Source: Blastomussa wellsi
Lineage: Eukaryota; Cnidaria; Anthozoa; Scleractinia; Plerogyridae
DNA length: 64,000 bases
Assembly: GCA_947652115.1 (NCBI GenBank)
Contig: OX393562.1
Location: 11,560,646 to 11,624,645 of the forward strand
Direction: 5' to 3'
The notes beneath the pieces are model-generated. The model searched no databases. It was given only the letters and a program-made list of their open reading frames with translations, and was not told the DNA's origin. The position numbers were made by a program, and so were the translations under genes. Shown here one piece after another: positions 10,001-18,154 of the stretch (position 1 is its first letter; each line of letters opens with the position of its first letter).

Positions 10001-11306
10001 GCCCGTGAGAGGATTCAAATGGAGAAGCGTGCTGCCAAAGGAAGAAGAAATTTTGAAGAAAAAAGAAGACGCCAAAACCGGCTGGATTCTTGAGGTTGAC
10101 CTCGAATATCCGGAGGAGCTGCATGAAGAGCACAACAGCTATCCGCTGGCTCCGGAAAAAAAGGCGGTAAAAAAAGAGGACATGTCAGACTACCAGCACC
10201 GTCTGATGGATGAACTGGAAATCAAAACACCAAAAGAAAAGAAACTGATGCTGACACTGGAAGACAAAAACAACTACGTCGTGCACTACAGGAACTTGCA
10301 GTTTTATCTGCAACAGGGGATGAGGCTGAAAAAGGTCCACAAAGTTCTCGAGTTTGAACAATCGGCGTGGATGAAACCTTATATCATGAAGAACACCAAT
10401 TTCCGCAAAAGAGCAAAAAGCGCTTTTGAAAAAGACTTTTACAAACTGATGAACAACTCGGTTTTCGGGAAAACGATGGAGAACCTGCGGAAGCGCACGG
10501 ACATCAAAATCGTGAAAAGTGAAGAAAAAGAAAAAGTCAGAAAATTTGTTGCCAGTCCGTTGTTCTCAAGGTTCGCCCAATTCACAAACAACATGGCGGG
10601 GATCCACATGCACAAAGGGAAGCTGGTGCTGAACAAACCGGTGTACACGGGCATGACGATCTTGGACAACAGCAAGATCCTCATGTACGACTTTTTCTAC
10701 AACCACCTGAAAAAGCGGTACGGATCAAAATGTGAACTTGTTTACACGGACACGGACAGTCTTCTGCTTGAGATCGAAACAGAAGACGTTTACAAAGACA
10801 TCGCGGCAACGTTGGAAATGTATGACCTGAGCGATTACCCGAAGGGCCATCCACTTCACTCAGACGAGAACAAGAAAGTCCTGGGCAAAATGAAAGATGA
10901 ATGCGCGGGGACACCCATCGCGGAAGCCATCTGTCTCAGGTCAAAAATGTATTCCATCCTCCGAGGGGACGAAAAAAATATCAAAAAGGCGAAGGGGGTC
11001 AAAAAGTGTGTCGTCAAGAAAAACATTTCCCACGAGCAGTACCGTGAAATGATTTTTGGCGAGAAGAAACAGCTGAAGCATGGAATGAACATTCTGCGGA
11101 GCGAGGGGCATGAAATTTACGGAATGCACGTGAACAAGATTTCACTGTGTGCGTTTGACTCAAAACGCTGGATTGCAGATGACGGGATCCACACAAAAGC
11201 ATACGGTTTCAAAGATGCCCCACTAACAGAAGAGGATTTGGAAGCGCTGTTGCTGGACACAGAAGCTGTCACAGCGCTCGGGGAGTGGTTGGAAGAACAG
11301 TTTTAA
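7035..11306 (+). CDS. pPolB: Protein-primed family B DNA polymerase (pPolB), 1423 aa
   Basis: Replicates the element, presumably by protein priming at its ends. Exonuclease motifs: D523-F-E525, H733-N734 with D739, and Y876-VKT-D880. Polymerase motifs: A at D976 (DANNLYG), B at K1137 to G1145 (NNSVFG), C at Y1237-TDTDS. Upstream are a CCHC zinc-finger-like cluster (C465, C468, H481, C485), a C619/C622 pair, and an HNH/endonuclease VII-like segment (C681, C684, DHCH at 699-702), common in Polinton polymerases. Residues 1-330 are acidic and coiled-coil-like and differ strongly from element B, whereas the part after about residue 510 is almost identical. C346 and H441 flank a conserved module that might be protease-like (inference). 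The start is set by the ATG after TATAGAAC and matches element B. Confidence 0.96.
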   Translation: MAAAREDDDDLILDAAIRRLQVENENLRRQRVIEEPLHEEELFEFFENFDEFVRREEEDDNAVIERAFAVVERERAAGLLTQERLERFIKNLVNQFENGTSKREKFKEVEEWVKLFQTHYDPVEYEKIARNLSDDFPGLSLQSVKFLLQGLQNRFLRKEIHDRFVLAETNFRGWLHVWSMQVSELNFKNKDRWNPHSKDFYNPAASDILVFAKEYREKYIELLKKELKEMGMVKVLFSFDTMFSRKKTEEEGGKEKIKQYYKSKLYIFQKFDEEEITEKFNEFIEESKSKTEVSVQNSEMVFEKIKQVYVHVAKYEPLKGGTWLPLPPKLAAKKAIVNVKNVDNECLKWALKSALFPVKDHAERPSKYKNVDDKINWKGIDFPTPIKQIKKLEAQNPKLAINLYGWDKEKDCFMGGLWFSEKSHEVPRINLIIIVDGENNHYCWVKRMSSLVYDQTKHCGKKHFCNMCITHFRTAEKLEEHQKQCEGLNGRPTVIEMPEKGKNILKYQNFQKQMKAPFVIYADFEALVKKIEYRECARSPEQSYTEKTEIHEACGYAWICVRSDGEIMNSKVFRGQNAVANFLSDIVQEEQNLRESVEEKEPIRMEPEDWENFNNAKDCHICGKSLTKENFLDSLPAWKKEKYFGQVHKKCFWFVQKRVGFLCMKKLDKKQKEAAKKQENCQFCKKPLIQPTFRDAVKDHCHVTGKFRGAAHNECNFKLKLNPKFFKIPVVFHNLRGYDAHHLMQAMAQQEKDVKCVANNMEKYITFSMGNLQFIDSLNFMQGSLDALVKATPQEKLKITKTTVDNPQVDLLFQKGIYPYEHMDSWERFEETKLPHKKLFYSKLNDEAISDAEYAHAQKVWEAFDCKNLGDYHDLYVKTDVTLLADVFENFRDLCQEQYGLDPANYFTSPGLSWDALLKMSGIELELLTDIDKHLFVERGLRGGISNVSKRYVRANNPMCEGFDETKPKKWIMYLDANNLYGWAMCQPMPVRGFKWRSVLPKEEEILKKKEDAKTGWILEVDLEYPEELHEEHNSYPLAPEKKAVKKEDMSDYQHRLMDELEIKTPKEKKLMLTLEDKNNYVVHYRNLQFYLQQGMRLKKVHKVLEFEQSAWMKPYIMKNTNFRKRAKSAFEKDFYKLMNNSVFGKTMENLRKRTDIKIVKSEEKEKVRKFVASPLFSRFAQFTNNMAGIHMHKGKLVLNKPVYTGMTILDNSKILMYDFFYNHLKKRYGSKCELVYTDTDSLLLEIETEDVYKDIAATLEMYDLSDYPKGHPLHSDENKKVLGKMKDECAGTPIAEAICLRSKMYSILRGDEKNIKKAKGVKKCVVKKNISHEQYREMIFGEKKQLKHGMNILRSEGHEIYGMHVNKISLCAFDSKRWIADDGIHTKAYGFKDAPLTEEDLEALLLDTEAVTALGEWLEEQF

Positions 11307-11493
11307 CAATCTCGCTCGGGCGCAAACTGCGCAAATAATTCAAAACTCCAGGGTCAAGAAAAATTTCTTCTGGATTTTTAACGGTGTTGTTTCTGCCAAA
11401 AATATCAGAATATTTTTGGTTAACGTCACTTCTTGTCATTCTTTTCCCAATGGTTGAAGCTTGAATGAGAACACCTTTGCGTCCACGGCCCAT
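11269..11493 (-). CDS. Small basic conserved protein, 74 aa
   Basis: Begins MGRGRKGVLIQ and is basic at the N-terminus, with no membrane segment. It ends inside the 3' end of the polymerase gene (38-bp convergent overlap). Element B keeps it at 29372-29596 with four substitutions. Because the surrounding DNA is equally conserved, similarity alone does not prove coding. It lies 23 bp downstream of the 93-aa gene in the minus-strand series after integrase. A small basic DNA-binding or core protein is possible, but I do not recognise it. Confidence 0.5.
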   Translation of the reverse strand: MGRGRKGVLIQASTIGKRMTRSDVNQKYSDIFGRNNTVKNPEEIFLDPGVLNYLRSLRPSEIVKTVLPTTPRAL

Positions 11494-11516
11494 TTTTCAA
11501 AATTTCATTTGTTTGT

Positions 11517-11798
11517 TCAACTTGGCCAGTTTTGGTTGTTCAAGCCAGTTTTTTTCCCCAAACCAAACGGTGAGCGAATTTCAATCCGCGTTCCTGAAGA
11601 CATTTTTGCAATAACAAGCATCACATTAAACGCCACTGTAATTTTGAGCAAATTCCAAAAGATGTTTTCAAGCTGGCCATCAACAAAATTGATCAAAAAG
11701 GGTACAGAATCAAGAACTTTCGGACCATAAATGGCAGAACCAAGAAAAACCAAAGAGAAAAAACAGACGCTATTGATCAAAGCAGCGTTGATTTTCAT
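11517..11798 (-). CDS. Two-segment small membrane protein, 93 aa (only in element A)
   Basis: Hydrophobic segments near residues 5-25 (ALINSVCFFSLVFLGSAIYG) and 45-66 are followed by a polar tail. It lies 41 bp downstream of the integrase stop. In element B the whole gene is missing and the flanks join across TTTCATTTGTTTGTTCAACT, a sequence present in similar form on both sides of this gene here (about 11503-11522 and 11830-11848). That pattern indicates gain or loss between direct repeats. Function unknown; an accessory membrane protein. Confidence 0.55.
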   Translation of the reverse strand: MKINAALINSVCFFSLVFLGSAIYGPKVLDSVPFLINFVDGQLENIFWNLLKITVAFNVMLVIAKMSSGTRIEIRSPFGLGKKTGLNNQNWPS

Positions 11799-11839
11799 TC
11801 TGGGTATAGAGAAAAAATTTAATCTGGATTTTCATTTGT

Positions 11840-12838
11840 TCAACTGTCCACGCTGGCCGGCGGGAGAACGGTGTTTTTTGGGACAATCTGCAGCTCTTCA
11901 CGCACAAAACCGCGCTTGGGTCCATCATGCAAATAGTACAGAACGGGCTGATCCGGTTTTTGTAAAACTTTTTCAATTGTGAAAACTTTCAAAGACCAAA
12001 TCGGATCCGTGGCTCTTTTTTTCCCCCCTTCAAGCTCGCCAGGTTCGTAAAGATGGCGAACCTGAACAAGATATGGCAGGATTTTTTCATCCTTCCCAAC
12101 AGGTCTGTGATAAGCAGTCGAAGGTTTCGAATAAACAGATTTCTCTTTGATTGCAACAGCGGGTTTCTTTCCGATGAGGCTGGTCACCTCGTTGTTCAAA
12201 GCCGAAACAACTTCAGGAAGTCTTTTCACCCATGCCCTGGACCGCTGGCCCTCAGGCAGCCGCATTTCCACGGCATACTGGTGACCGAACAGGCGTTCGG
12301 CAAGGGTGCGGTTGAAACGTTCAACAATGGCCTGATCGCGGTGAATGTTGACACGCCCGCGCCGGATGAAAGTTTTGTGGTTTTCCATGACTTTCGTCAC
12401 GTCGCCCATGAATTCACGCCCAGGGTCAACTTGCAACATTTCAGGCCATTTCAAAGGGCCGCGCTTGTAAATTTTCTGAAAAGCCTGAGCAACCTCATCA
12501 GAATTTTTCGAGGTCAAGGGTTCGGACTCTTTGAAACGGCTGGCCACGTCGACAACGTTCAGCGCGTATTTCCAGACTTTGCGACCGCGAGGCAGTTTGT
12601 CGTGAGGCAAAAAAAGAAGGTCCGCCTGGTGGACCTTGTTGGGTAAGGACACGTCGAATTTCGGTCGAGGAATATGCTTCGGCGGCGGCAAGAATATCTG
12701 CCAGAGGGCTTGCGTGATCAACCACTTTTTTGCGGTGTCTTCCGGGACTTTTGCAGCCGCGGCCAGTTTTTTGATGGCGGCAATGCCTTTCCAATAACCG
12801 CCAGGGCTGTAGTATGTCTTCGCGAGTTTGGTGTCCAT
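11840..12838 (-). CDS. INT: Retroviral-type integrase, 332 aa
   Basis: Inserts the element into host DNA. The catalytic triad is visible as D73 (HQADLLFL), D138 (LQVDPGREF) and E173 (DQAIVERFNRTL), within an rve core of about residues 60-215. A C-terminal segment (about 255-325, with DPIWSLKVFTIEKV and YYLHDGPKRGFV) resembles the chromodomain/SH3-like tail of Polinton integrases. The N-terminus (1-50) looks helical and lacks a clear HHCC zinc finger. The start is the ATG directly after CTTTTAT; the same start and length are conserved in element B. It is transcribed opposite to the polymerase. The frame is complete, so the enzyme could be active. Confidence 0.93.
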   Translation of the reverse strand: MDTKLAKTYYSPGGYWKGIAAIKKLAAAAKVPEDTAKKWLITQALWQIFLPPPKHIPRPKFDVSLPNKVHQADLLFLPHDKLPRGRKVWKYALNVVDVASRFKESEPLTSKNSDEVAQAFQKIYKRGPLKWPEMLQVDPGREFMGDVTKVMENHKTFIRRGRVNIHRDQAIVERFNRTLAERLFGHQYAVEMRLPEGQRSRAWVKRLPEVVSALNNEVTSLIGKKPAVAIKEKSVYSKPSTAYHRPVGKDEKILPYLVQVRHLYEPGELEGGKKRATDPIWSLKVFTIEKVLQKPDQPVLYYLHDGPKRGFVREELQIVPKNTVLPPASVDS

Positions 12839-12859
12839 ATAAAAGAGGTTAAAAAAAGT

Positions 12860-13285
12860 TTAAAAGAACCGGAAAGCAGCGTAGCCCAAAGCGAGCGCCC
12901 CGGCACCGACAAACATGAGTTCACCATTTTTTTGCTGCTGGCTTGGTTGATAAAAATCAGAAAACTTCGGCTCTTTGGGAGGAGCCATTTGCTCTTCAGG
13001 ATGCGCCTGGTTGTAGAGTTTGAAAGCGTAGTCAGTGTTGGTGAAGTTCTGCTTGGCTTCCGCTTTTATGTGCTCGTTTGTTGCAATCCAGTCGAGAAGT
13101 TTGGTGCGGTCGCGCGAGTATTTGGCGTACGCAGCTTGATACGCCTCGAGAGCTCGGTCGTGGCGCTCTTTTTCTTCAAGAGCGGCCTTGTCACTGCCTC
13201 CAAAAGCCTTCGCCAGATAATTGCCGCCGATGAAAGCCGCTGCGTTCAACACAGCCCCGCCAACCATAATTGCGATACTTGCCAT
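12860..13285 (-). CDS. Membrane-anchored conserved Polinton protein, 141 aa
   Basis: An N-terminal hydrophobic segment (about 3-27, IMVGGAVLNAAAFIGGNYL) and a C-terminal one (about 124-141, LMFVGAGALALGYAAFRFF) enclose a charged helical middle rich in Glu, Lys and Arg (KERHDRALEAYQAAYAKY). The start at 13285 is preferred over the in-frame ATG at 13312 because it aligns with the element B start and is preceded by GTATAATC. It lies 21 bp upstream of integrase. Probably a virion or internal-membrane protein; family not recognised. Confidence 0.7.
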   Translation of the reverse strand: MASIAIMVGGAVLNAAAFIGGNYLAKAFGGSDKAALEEKERHDRALEAYQAAYAKYSRDRTKLLDWIATNEHIKAEAKQNFTNTDYAFKLYNQAHPEEQMAPPKEPKFSDFYQPSQQQKNGELMFVGAGALALGYAAFRFF

Positions 13286-13321
13286 GATTATACAATCGGC
13301 GACATTTTTCAAATCATTTTC

Positions 13322-13543
13322 TCAAAGTTTGTCTGGTAAGATTTTCTGATCCTCCAGGTACTTCTTGAGCCAGATGCTGCCCGTCATCACAAGTGTGAAC
13401 ATTCCATAGTTTTCGAATGAAACTGTTGGGTCACCTGTAAAACTTCTCTTGAACGCTTTTTTTGCAAGCCACCCAATTCCAGCAGAGAGGCCAACGAGAG
13501 TCGCGGCATCCATGGCGTTCTTCACGAGATTGTTGTCAGACAT
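13322..13543 (-). CDS. Small two-segment membrane protein, 73 aa
   Basis: Starts MSDNNLVKNAM and has hydrophobic stretches at about 12-30 (AATLVGLSAGIGWLAKKAF) and 46-62 (GMFTLVMTGSIWLKKYL) separated by a basic, polar loop. The chosen start matches element B (MPENNL) exactly in length; an ATG eleven codons upstream (13576) is not shared. The product lies just upstream of the 141-aa membrane protein on the same strand. The pair is kept together in both elements, suggesting partners. Function unknown. Confidence 0.68.
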   Translation of the reverse strand: MSDNNLVKNAMDAATLVGLSAGIGWLAKKAFKRSFTGDPTVSFENYGMFTLVMTGSIWLKKYLEDQKILPDKL

Positions 13544-13635
13544 GTTTGGTATGTAAGAAAAAAAATAAAAGTTCAAAAGAATTTTTTTTGGGTGGGTCCA
13601 TTGCGCGGGTGGAAATGACGAAACAAAACTTCAAA

Positions 13636-14121
13636 TTAATCATCCATATACCGAATTCCACGTTTTTTCGGCCGCGGTTTCGGATCCGCATCCACGGGGG
13701 CGGGGTGTGGGGCTTGCTCCACAGAAGTTGCCTGGTTCTTTTTGAAAAAGGCCTTGATGTCTTCACGCTTGACATAAGTTGTGAGAAGCGTGACGCCAAT
13801 TCCGGCGATTGCGATCAATTGGGTTGTGGTGAGACCGTTTTCTGCAGCAGGCTTTGGTGCGGGCTCTGTTTCCACGGGGTTTGGGGCTTGCCCCACAGCA
13901 GGTGCAGATTGTTTTGCAATTTTCTCTTCATAAGCTTGTTTGTGCGCTGCGCGGGCCTCCCGAGTTCTTTTTGCAATATCTTTGCCAGCAGCCACTCGCT
14001 TGGGATTTTTGGGTTTTGTTGCCGGCGTTTGTGAAGTTACTTGGCTCGTCTGCACAGGGTTTGGTGCCGGCGTCTGCGGTGGTGCTTGCCCAACGGGGTT
14101 TGCTTGTGCGGTTTCAGCCAT
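13636..14121 (-). CDS. Pro/Ala-rich single-pass membrane protein, 161 aa
   Basis: A Pro/Gln/Thr-rich N-terminus is followed by a basic segment (about 36-60, KPKNPKRVAAGK and KRTREARAAHK), another Pro-rich linker, and one hydrophobic helix (about 97-117, TTTQLIAIAGIGVTLLTTYV) running into VKREDIKAFF. The C-terminus is short, Pro-rich and basic (PKPRPKKRG). The basic segment and the helix are the parts shared with the element B homologue; the linkers vary. The start follows TTTTATACA. A membrane-tethered protein able to bind nucleic acid is plausible; unrecognised family. Confidence 0.65.
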   Translation of the reverse strand: MAETAQANPVGQAPPQTPAPNPVQTSQVTSQTPATKPKNPKRVAAGKDIAKRTREARAAHKQAYEEKIAKQSAPAVGQAPNPVETEPAPKPAAENGLTTTQLIAIAGIGVTLLTTYVKREDIKAFFKKNQATSVEQAPHPAPVDADPKPRPKKRGIRYMDD

Positions 14122-14178
14122 TGTATAAAAACAAAATTAATATTCAATTCTGAATATTACTTTGCAACTTCTGTGTAA

Positions 14179-14754
14179 TTATTCATTTGTTGGTGAGTCA
14201 ACCTCAGCAATGTGCAAAGGCTGTCCGTCCCAAACTTTTGGATCTCCGGAGGGGCCTCCGCTGAAATCAATGTGTTTTGTTGTGATCAACACTGCGTTGG
14301 CCAGAGCGAGAAAACGGCCGCAAGACAAAGCGGCGCTGCCTGCCAGGTTGGAGAGCTCATTGCTGATGATCCAGTCGTTTCTCAGATCTTTTTGCAGAGC
14401 ATTGATGTCGTCGATGTCGACTGCCATTCCGACCGCTTTGGTTGCAAGAAAAATGAAGCTGTCGATCAAGCTGTCCGTTGTTTTTGAGCCCACATAAGCC
14501 TGGTAGCGTTTGGTGTATTTCTCGACCTCTTTGTCTGTGAGGCGTTTCACTTGCTCGTGTGAAAGCTGCTGCCCGATGGCTTCTTTTGATTTTCCTATTG
14601 ACACAAGCACGGCCAGCTGCTCGCGCATCGCGGGGATATCAGGCTGCGTTGAAACAACAGCGGGGACAATGCCGGCGGGCGCGCTCACTGCCTCAGCTTC
14701 AAGCAAGTCCAAGCCCGACAAGTCCAAGTCATCGAGTGTTGATAAGTCCGCCAT
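14179..14754 (-). CDS. Conserved soluble Polinton protein, 191 aa
   Basis: An acidic Leu/Asp-rich N-terminus (LDDLDLSGLDLLEAE) is followed by a mainly helical, soluble body. The most conserved part against element B is residues about 46-110, including QPDIPAMREQLAVL, KEVEKYTKRY and GSKTTDSLIDSF. There is no membrane segment and no known catalytic motif. It lies immediately downstream of the packaging ATPase, in the structural block, and starts right after AATATAAA. A capsid-assembly or scaffold role would fit its location but is only inference. Confidence 0.68.
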   Translation of the reverse strand: MADLSTLDDLDLSGLDLLEAEAVSAPAGIVPAVVSTQPDIPAMREQLAVLVSIGKSKEAIGQQLSHEQVKRLTDKEVEKYTKRYQAYVGSKTTDSLIDSFIFLATKAVGMAVDIDDINALQKDLRNDWIISNELSNLAGSAALSCGRFLALANAVLITTKHIDFSGGPSGDPKVWDGQPLHIAEVDSPTNE

Positions 14755-14771
14755 TTTATATTTGTGAATTT

Positions 14772-15407
14772 TTATTCATTTTCAATTTTTAATTGGGGCA
14801 CGCTGTTGGGTGTGAAGAATTTTATTCCAAACGGGTACTGAAGTGCGAACACCAGGCAAGAGAACTGTGTTTTTTTCAATTTTGAAATGAGGTCTTTGAA
14901 TTCATCTTGAGAAAGTTCGCCGGCGAATTCATCAAAAACCGCTTTCAATGTCTTCCACGAGGGCGTGTAAAAAAGCACAAGCGCCGCAACGTTTTCGCGG
15001 AAAGAGGCCGTGATGCTGGTCATCTTTTGGGTTATCACCCACGTGCTGATCCCTGCGTGGCGACCGCTGAATGCAAGTTCGACCAGCTCGCCTGTGCGCT
15101 TTTTCACATCTTTCGAGGCCGCGCAGTCATCGAGGATAATGAGCGACTTGGTGCCCTCCAAAAAAAAGTAAACAAGCTTCAACCAAGCTTCAACTTCATG
15201 CTGTTTGCAAACCACGACATAAAAACGCGGGTCTTTCTCAGCGAAGCGATGAAAAGTCATGTTGTGTATGAATGTCGGGCAGATGAGCGCAATGAAGTCG
15301 AACTTGCCGTGGAAGGGGCCGCGGAGCTGATCCACCACAAACTTTGTTTTGCCTGAATTCGTTGGCCCCACGACGAGAGCGTTGAACGGGATTCTTTTTG
15401 GGTCCAT
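14772..15407 (-). CDS. ATP: Packaging ATPase, A32/FtsK-HerA type, 211 aa
   Basis: Would drive DNA into the capsid by ATP hydrolysis. Walker A is GPTNSGKT at residues 14-21; Walker B is LIILDD at 89-94; a conserved TWVITQKMTSI follows in the sensor region. The size fits Polinton and virophage genome-packaging ATPases. The upstream in-frame ATG at 15452 would overlap the capsid gene; the ATG at 15407, preceded by GATATA, aligns with element B and gives no overlap. It lies 25 bp downstream of the capsid gene, the usual pairing of capsid and packaging genes in DJR viruses. Confidence 0.92.
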   Translation of the reverse strand: MDPKRIPFNALVVGPTNSGKTKFVVDQLRGPFHGKFDFIALICPTFIHNMTFHRFAEKDPRFYVVVCKQHEVEAWLKLVYFFLEGTKSLIILDDCAASKDVKKRTGELVELAFSGRHAGISTWVITQKMTSITASFRENVAALVLFYTPSWKTLKAVFDEFAGELSQDEFKDLISKLKKTQFSCLVFALQYPFGIKFFTPNSVPQLKIENE

Positions 15408-15432
15408 TATATCAACGGGAGCAATTTTCAAA

Positions 15433-16680
15433 TTAATACTGGACAGTTTCAAGTTGCTGCCTCAATACTCCCAACATCGAGTCGCTGATAACATAGACGT
15501 GGCAGTACACATCGCCTGAGCCGGTTTTTTTCCGCTGGAGTTCAATCTGTATTCCATCTGATGAGTCGACAAGCCGCGTGCCGCTTCCATGCATTTCTTG
15601 ACTCGCCATTGAGCGCAAATCGATCAGAAGCCCGAACCTGTCTCCGGTGTAGAACTTTTTCATATTCATGTGCTGCGTTTTGTTCTTTTTCTTGCCAAAA
15701 AAGCGGTCAACTTCGCGCCACATGTCTTTCAATTCGATCCCGTTGTTGAAGACCATGTTGGGCACGCCGTTCACCGTGACATCGGCTTTCACGATGTCAG
15801 GGTTAATGAACTTTTCTGAATCTCTGTCACCGCCCGCGAAAGGCTCAATGAAAAGGAGAAGAATGGCTTTCAGGGACCTTCTTTGTTGGTTAATTTTGAT
15901 GTTCAACCTTGTGTCGGTTTCTTTTTTGAAGGTCACCACCTTATCCCGGTGCACATGATCGTACAAGAACTCCTTGCCACTGTTGTAAACACTGCTCGCC
16001 TCGTCCGCCAAGGATTCGCTTTTGATCATTTCGTACTCGAGCTGGATGTTTTTCAGCATGTATTCCAGTTTTGTGGGATCAGAGCCTCTGACAACCTGAT
16101 CGGCACGCGCAAGGGTCAACTCAAAAATGAGGTTGTTTTGGAGAGCTTTGTGATAAAATACTCCGTGGTCCGTCAGTATCTGATGGTCCAGGCGGATGTG
16201 GTATTTTTTCCCAAAAACATTTTCCAGCTCGTTTTCAGCGTCAACGCCCGAAGTTTTTTTGTCCCCCGAGTCTGAACGGATTTTGCAGAGGTCTTCAGAC
16301 TGGATGCCCTCGAGAAGCATGTTGTCACGCTCTTCTTGCGAGAGGAAAAGGTCCTCCCAGATCTTGTAAAAGCCATAACCCACCGTGTCCTGCAGATTTT
16401 CTCCGAACTTCACGACCATTTTTTCGACCAGAGCGCGGGTGACGTTTTGAACGAGAAAGTTGTCGGCGTGGCCACCCGACAGGTCGATGTCGAATCGCAG
16501 ACTGAGGGAGCCTGGCACGAGGACATCGTTCTCATTCAGCTTGGGCACGTAAACATTCAGCGTCTCGCCGGGTTTGGCTTCACTTGGATTAAAAGTGATG
16601 CGCTTGACCGTTCGCTCGGCTTTCATCGCGCCGAGAATTTTTCTTGTGTGCGTTGGAAGAAGGTTTGCTTGGACCGCCAT
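15433..16680 (-). CDS. MCP: Probable double-jelly-roll major capsid protein, 415 aa
   Basis: No membrane segment or enzyme motif is present. The sequence is beta-rich with alternating hydrophobic strands, for example VLVPGSLSLRFDIDL, RALVEKMVVKF, NNLIFELTLA and SLKAILLLFIEPF. The order of strands and loops, including an early block with an NFLVQNV strand and a later LEYMLKNIQLEYEMI strand, parallels the hexon-like capsid proteins of Polintons. Size and the adjacent packaging ATPase support this. It is about three-quarters identical to the element B protein by eye, less than polymerase or integrase. The call rests on pattern and context; a structure prediction would be decisive. Confidence 0.75.
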   Translation of the reverse strand: MAVQANLLPTHTRKILGAMKAERTVKRITFNPSEAKPGETLNVYVPKLNENDVLVPGSLSLRFDIDLSGGHADNFLVQNVTRALVEKMVVKFGENLQDTVGYGFYKIWEDLFLSQEERDNMLLEGIQSEDLCKIRSDSGDKKTSGVDAENELENVFGKKYHIRLDHQILTDHGVFYHKALQNNLIFELTLARADQVVRGSDPTKLEYMLKNIQLEYEMIKSESLADEASSVYNSGKEFLYDHVHRDKVVTFKKETDTRLNIKINQQRRSLKAILLLFIEPFAGGDRDSEKFINPDIVKADVTVNGVPNMVFNNGIELKDMWREVDRFFGKKKNKTQHMNMKKFYTGDRFGLLIDLRSMASQEMHGSGTRLVDSSDGIQIELQRKKTGSGDVYCHVYVISDSMLGVLRQQLETVQY

Positions 16681-16737
16681 CTATTTGAAAGCACTTTATT
16701 TTATTTAAATGAAAAAATATTCAAGATATATTTCGCA

Positions 16738-18120
16738 ATGGCTGAAGGTGGAATGTTTGGACACGATGACCCTGATCTTGATGATAAACTTGACGAAAAT
16801 GGTGATGAAGATGACGATGAAGAAGAAGAGGTCAATACAACCCGGCCTTTCCAACCCGATTCTGCATCAACACCATACCATGGTGGTGAACAACATGAAA
16901 TGCAAACAATGCAACACGAACAGAGTGGGCTGCCTGACACTTCTTACACAGAAGAAACTCCTTTGTTGGGCGAAAGTTCACAATCAATGAATGAAAGAGC
17001 GTGGGATTCACTTCAGAGCTTGTTTCCAAAAGCCTCAGCAACAAATATTGAAACCTTTTATGACACAAAAGGCAAATTACAAGTAAAAATTGCTGGAGCC
17101 GGCAAAACAATTTTTAAACTTTTCACCAAAGAAAGGAAAACAGGTCAAGAAAGGCTAAATCCACATCTTTCAAAAGAAATCAAAGAAAAACTTGGGCCGA
17201 TGGCACAAGAAATTATCGATAAAGAAAATGAAGATATCAGAGAAGAAAGACGAAGACTAATAGAATCTGAAAAACAACTCGAACAGGATAAAAAACTTGC
17301 AGCAAAAAAAGAAAAAGTTGAACAAGATGTTCAAGTTCTAAGAAGCAAAATTAATCAAAATCAAGCACAGCTTGATGCAATTCAAGATGAACATGGTTCG
17401 AGTATTGATATTGAGTCAGAAACTCGGAGACTGCAGCAGCTGAAAAAAAATTATGAAGCTGATTTAAAAACGAGAAAAAAAGAGTTGGCTGTTTTTGATA
17501 AAATACTAAAAAACAAAGGAAAAGCGCAGGAAAAAGTTGACAAAGGCAGAGCAAGACTCGCCGCAAAAGAAAAAGAAAGAAACTATCTTGAAGAAAGACT
17601 CAACACAACCAAAAGAGAAGATGAATTAAATGAACATTCTGCCGAACTCAAACGCAAAAATGAAGAAGACCAGAGAATCATCGATGATGAGAACGCTTCA
17701 GATTCTGAAAAAGAATCAGCCAGAGAAAGAATTGCAGAAAGAGAAAACGAACTTGGCAGGCTTGAAACGCAGATTGACGAAAGAGAAATAGCGAAGCCAT
17801 TGCGTGAGCGCATAAAAGAGATCTTCAAAAAACACGGTTTGACTTTGACAGCTGTCGTTCTTTCTGCGGGCGCATTGATTGTTTCTGTCATTGACCTCGT
17901 TGGAAACAATTTGAAAGCAGTAGCCCAAAAATTGGGAACCGAACTGAAAGACCTCGGCAAAAAAATGGCAGGCATCCTTCCGGGCCTCATTGGCACGATG
18001 GTTTCTTTTCTTTTCAAAACTGCTGGCGAGGTCCTCGGTTTTCTGGCTGAACACGCCTGGATCCTGATTTTGGCTGTTGTGGCCTTTCTGGTTGAAGGCT
18101 ATGCCAAAAAGAATCGTTAA
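16738..18120 (+). CDS. Coiled-coil protein with C-terminal membrane domain, 460 aa
   Basis: The N-terminus is highly acidic (DPDLDDKLDE and a run of Asp/Glu). A long charged heptad-like coiled coil (about 140-365) follows, then a conserved C-terminal domain (about 365-460) with LRERIKEIFKKHG and three hydrophobic stretches (TAVVLSAGALIVSVIDLVG, GILPGLIGTMVSFLF, AWILILAVVAFLVEGY). The true start is 16738, after GATATATTTCGCA, because element B begins identically (MAEGG); a longer frame from 16336 is antisense capsid sequence. The stop overlaps that of the convergent 582-aa gene by 4 bp. The shape suggests a stalk or fibre anchored in membrane, but the function is unknown. Confidence 0.75.
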   Translation: MAEGGMFGHDDPDLDDKLDENGDEDDDEEEEVNTTRPFQPDSASTPYHGGEQHEMQTMQHEQSGLPDTSYTEETPLLGESSQSMNERAWDSLQSLFPKASATNIETFYDTKGKLQVKIAGAGKTIFKLFTKERKTGQERLNPHLSKEIKEKLGPMAQEIIDKENEDIREERRRLIESEKQLEQDKKLAAKKEKVEQDVQVLRSKINQNQAQLDAIQDEHGSSIDIESETRRLQQLKKNYEADLKTRKKELAVFDKILKNKGKAQEKVDKGRARLAAKEKERNYLEERLNTTKREDELNEHSAELKRKNEEDQRIIDDENASDSEKESARERIAERENELGRLETQIDEREIAKPLRERIKEIFKKHGLTLTAVVLSAGALIVSVIDLVGNNLKAVAQKLGTELKDLGKKMAGILPGLIGTMVSFLFKTAGEVLGFLAEHAWILILAVVAFLVEGYAKKNR

Positions 18121-18123
18121 TTT

Positions 18124-18154
<31 letters not shown>

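Noticed and set aside
12053..12646. 197-aa plus-strand frame opposite integrase
   Set aside because: Shadow frame, fully explained by integrase codon bias.
15408..15452. Longer ATPase start
   Set aside because: It would overlap the capsid gene, and B starts at the equivalent of 15407.
16336..16737. N-terminal extension of the coiled-coil gene giving 594 aa
   Set aside because: This part is antisense to the capsid gene, is not shared with element B, and the MAEGG start at 16738 has the usual close AT-rich motif.
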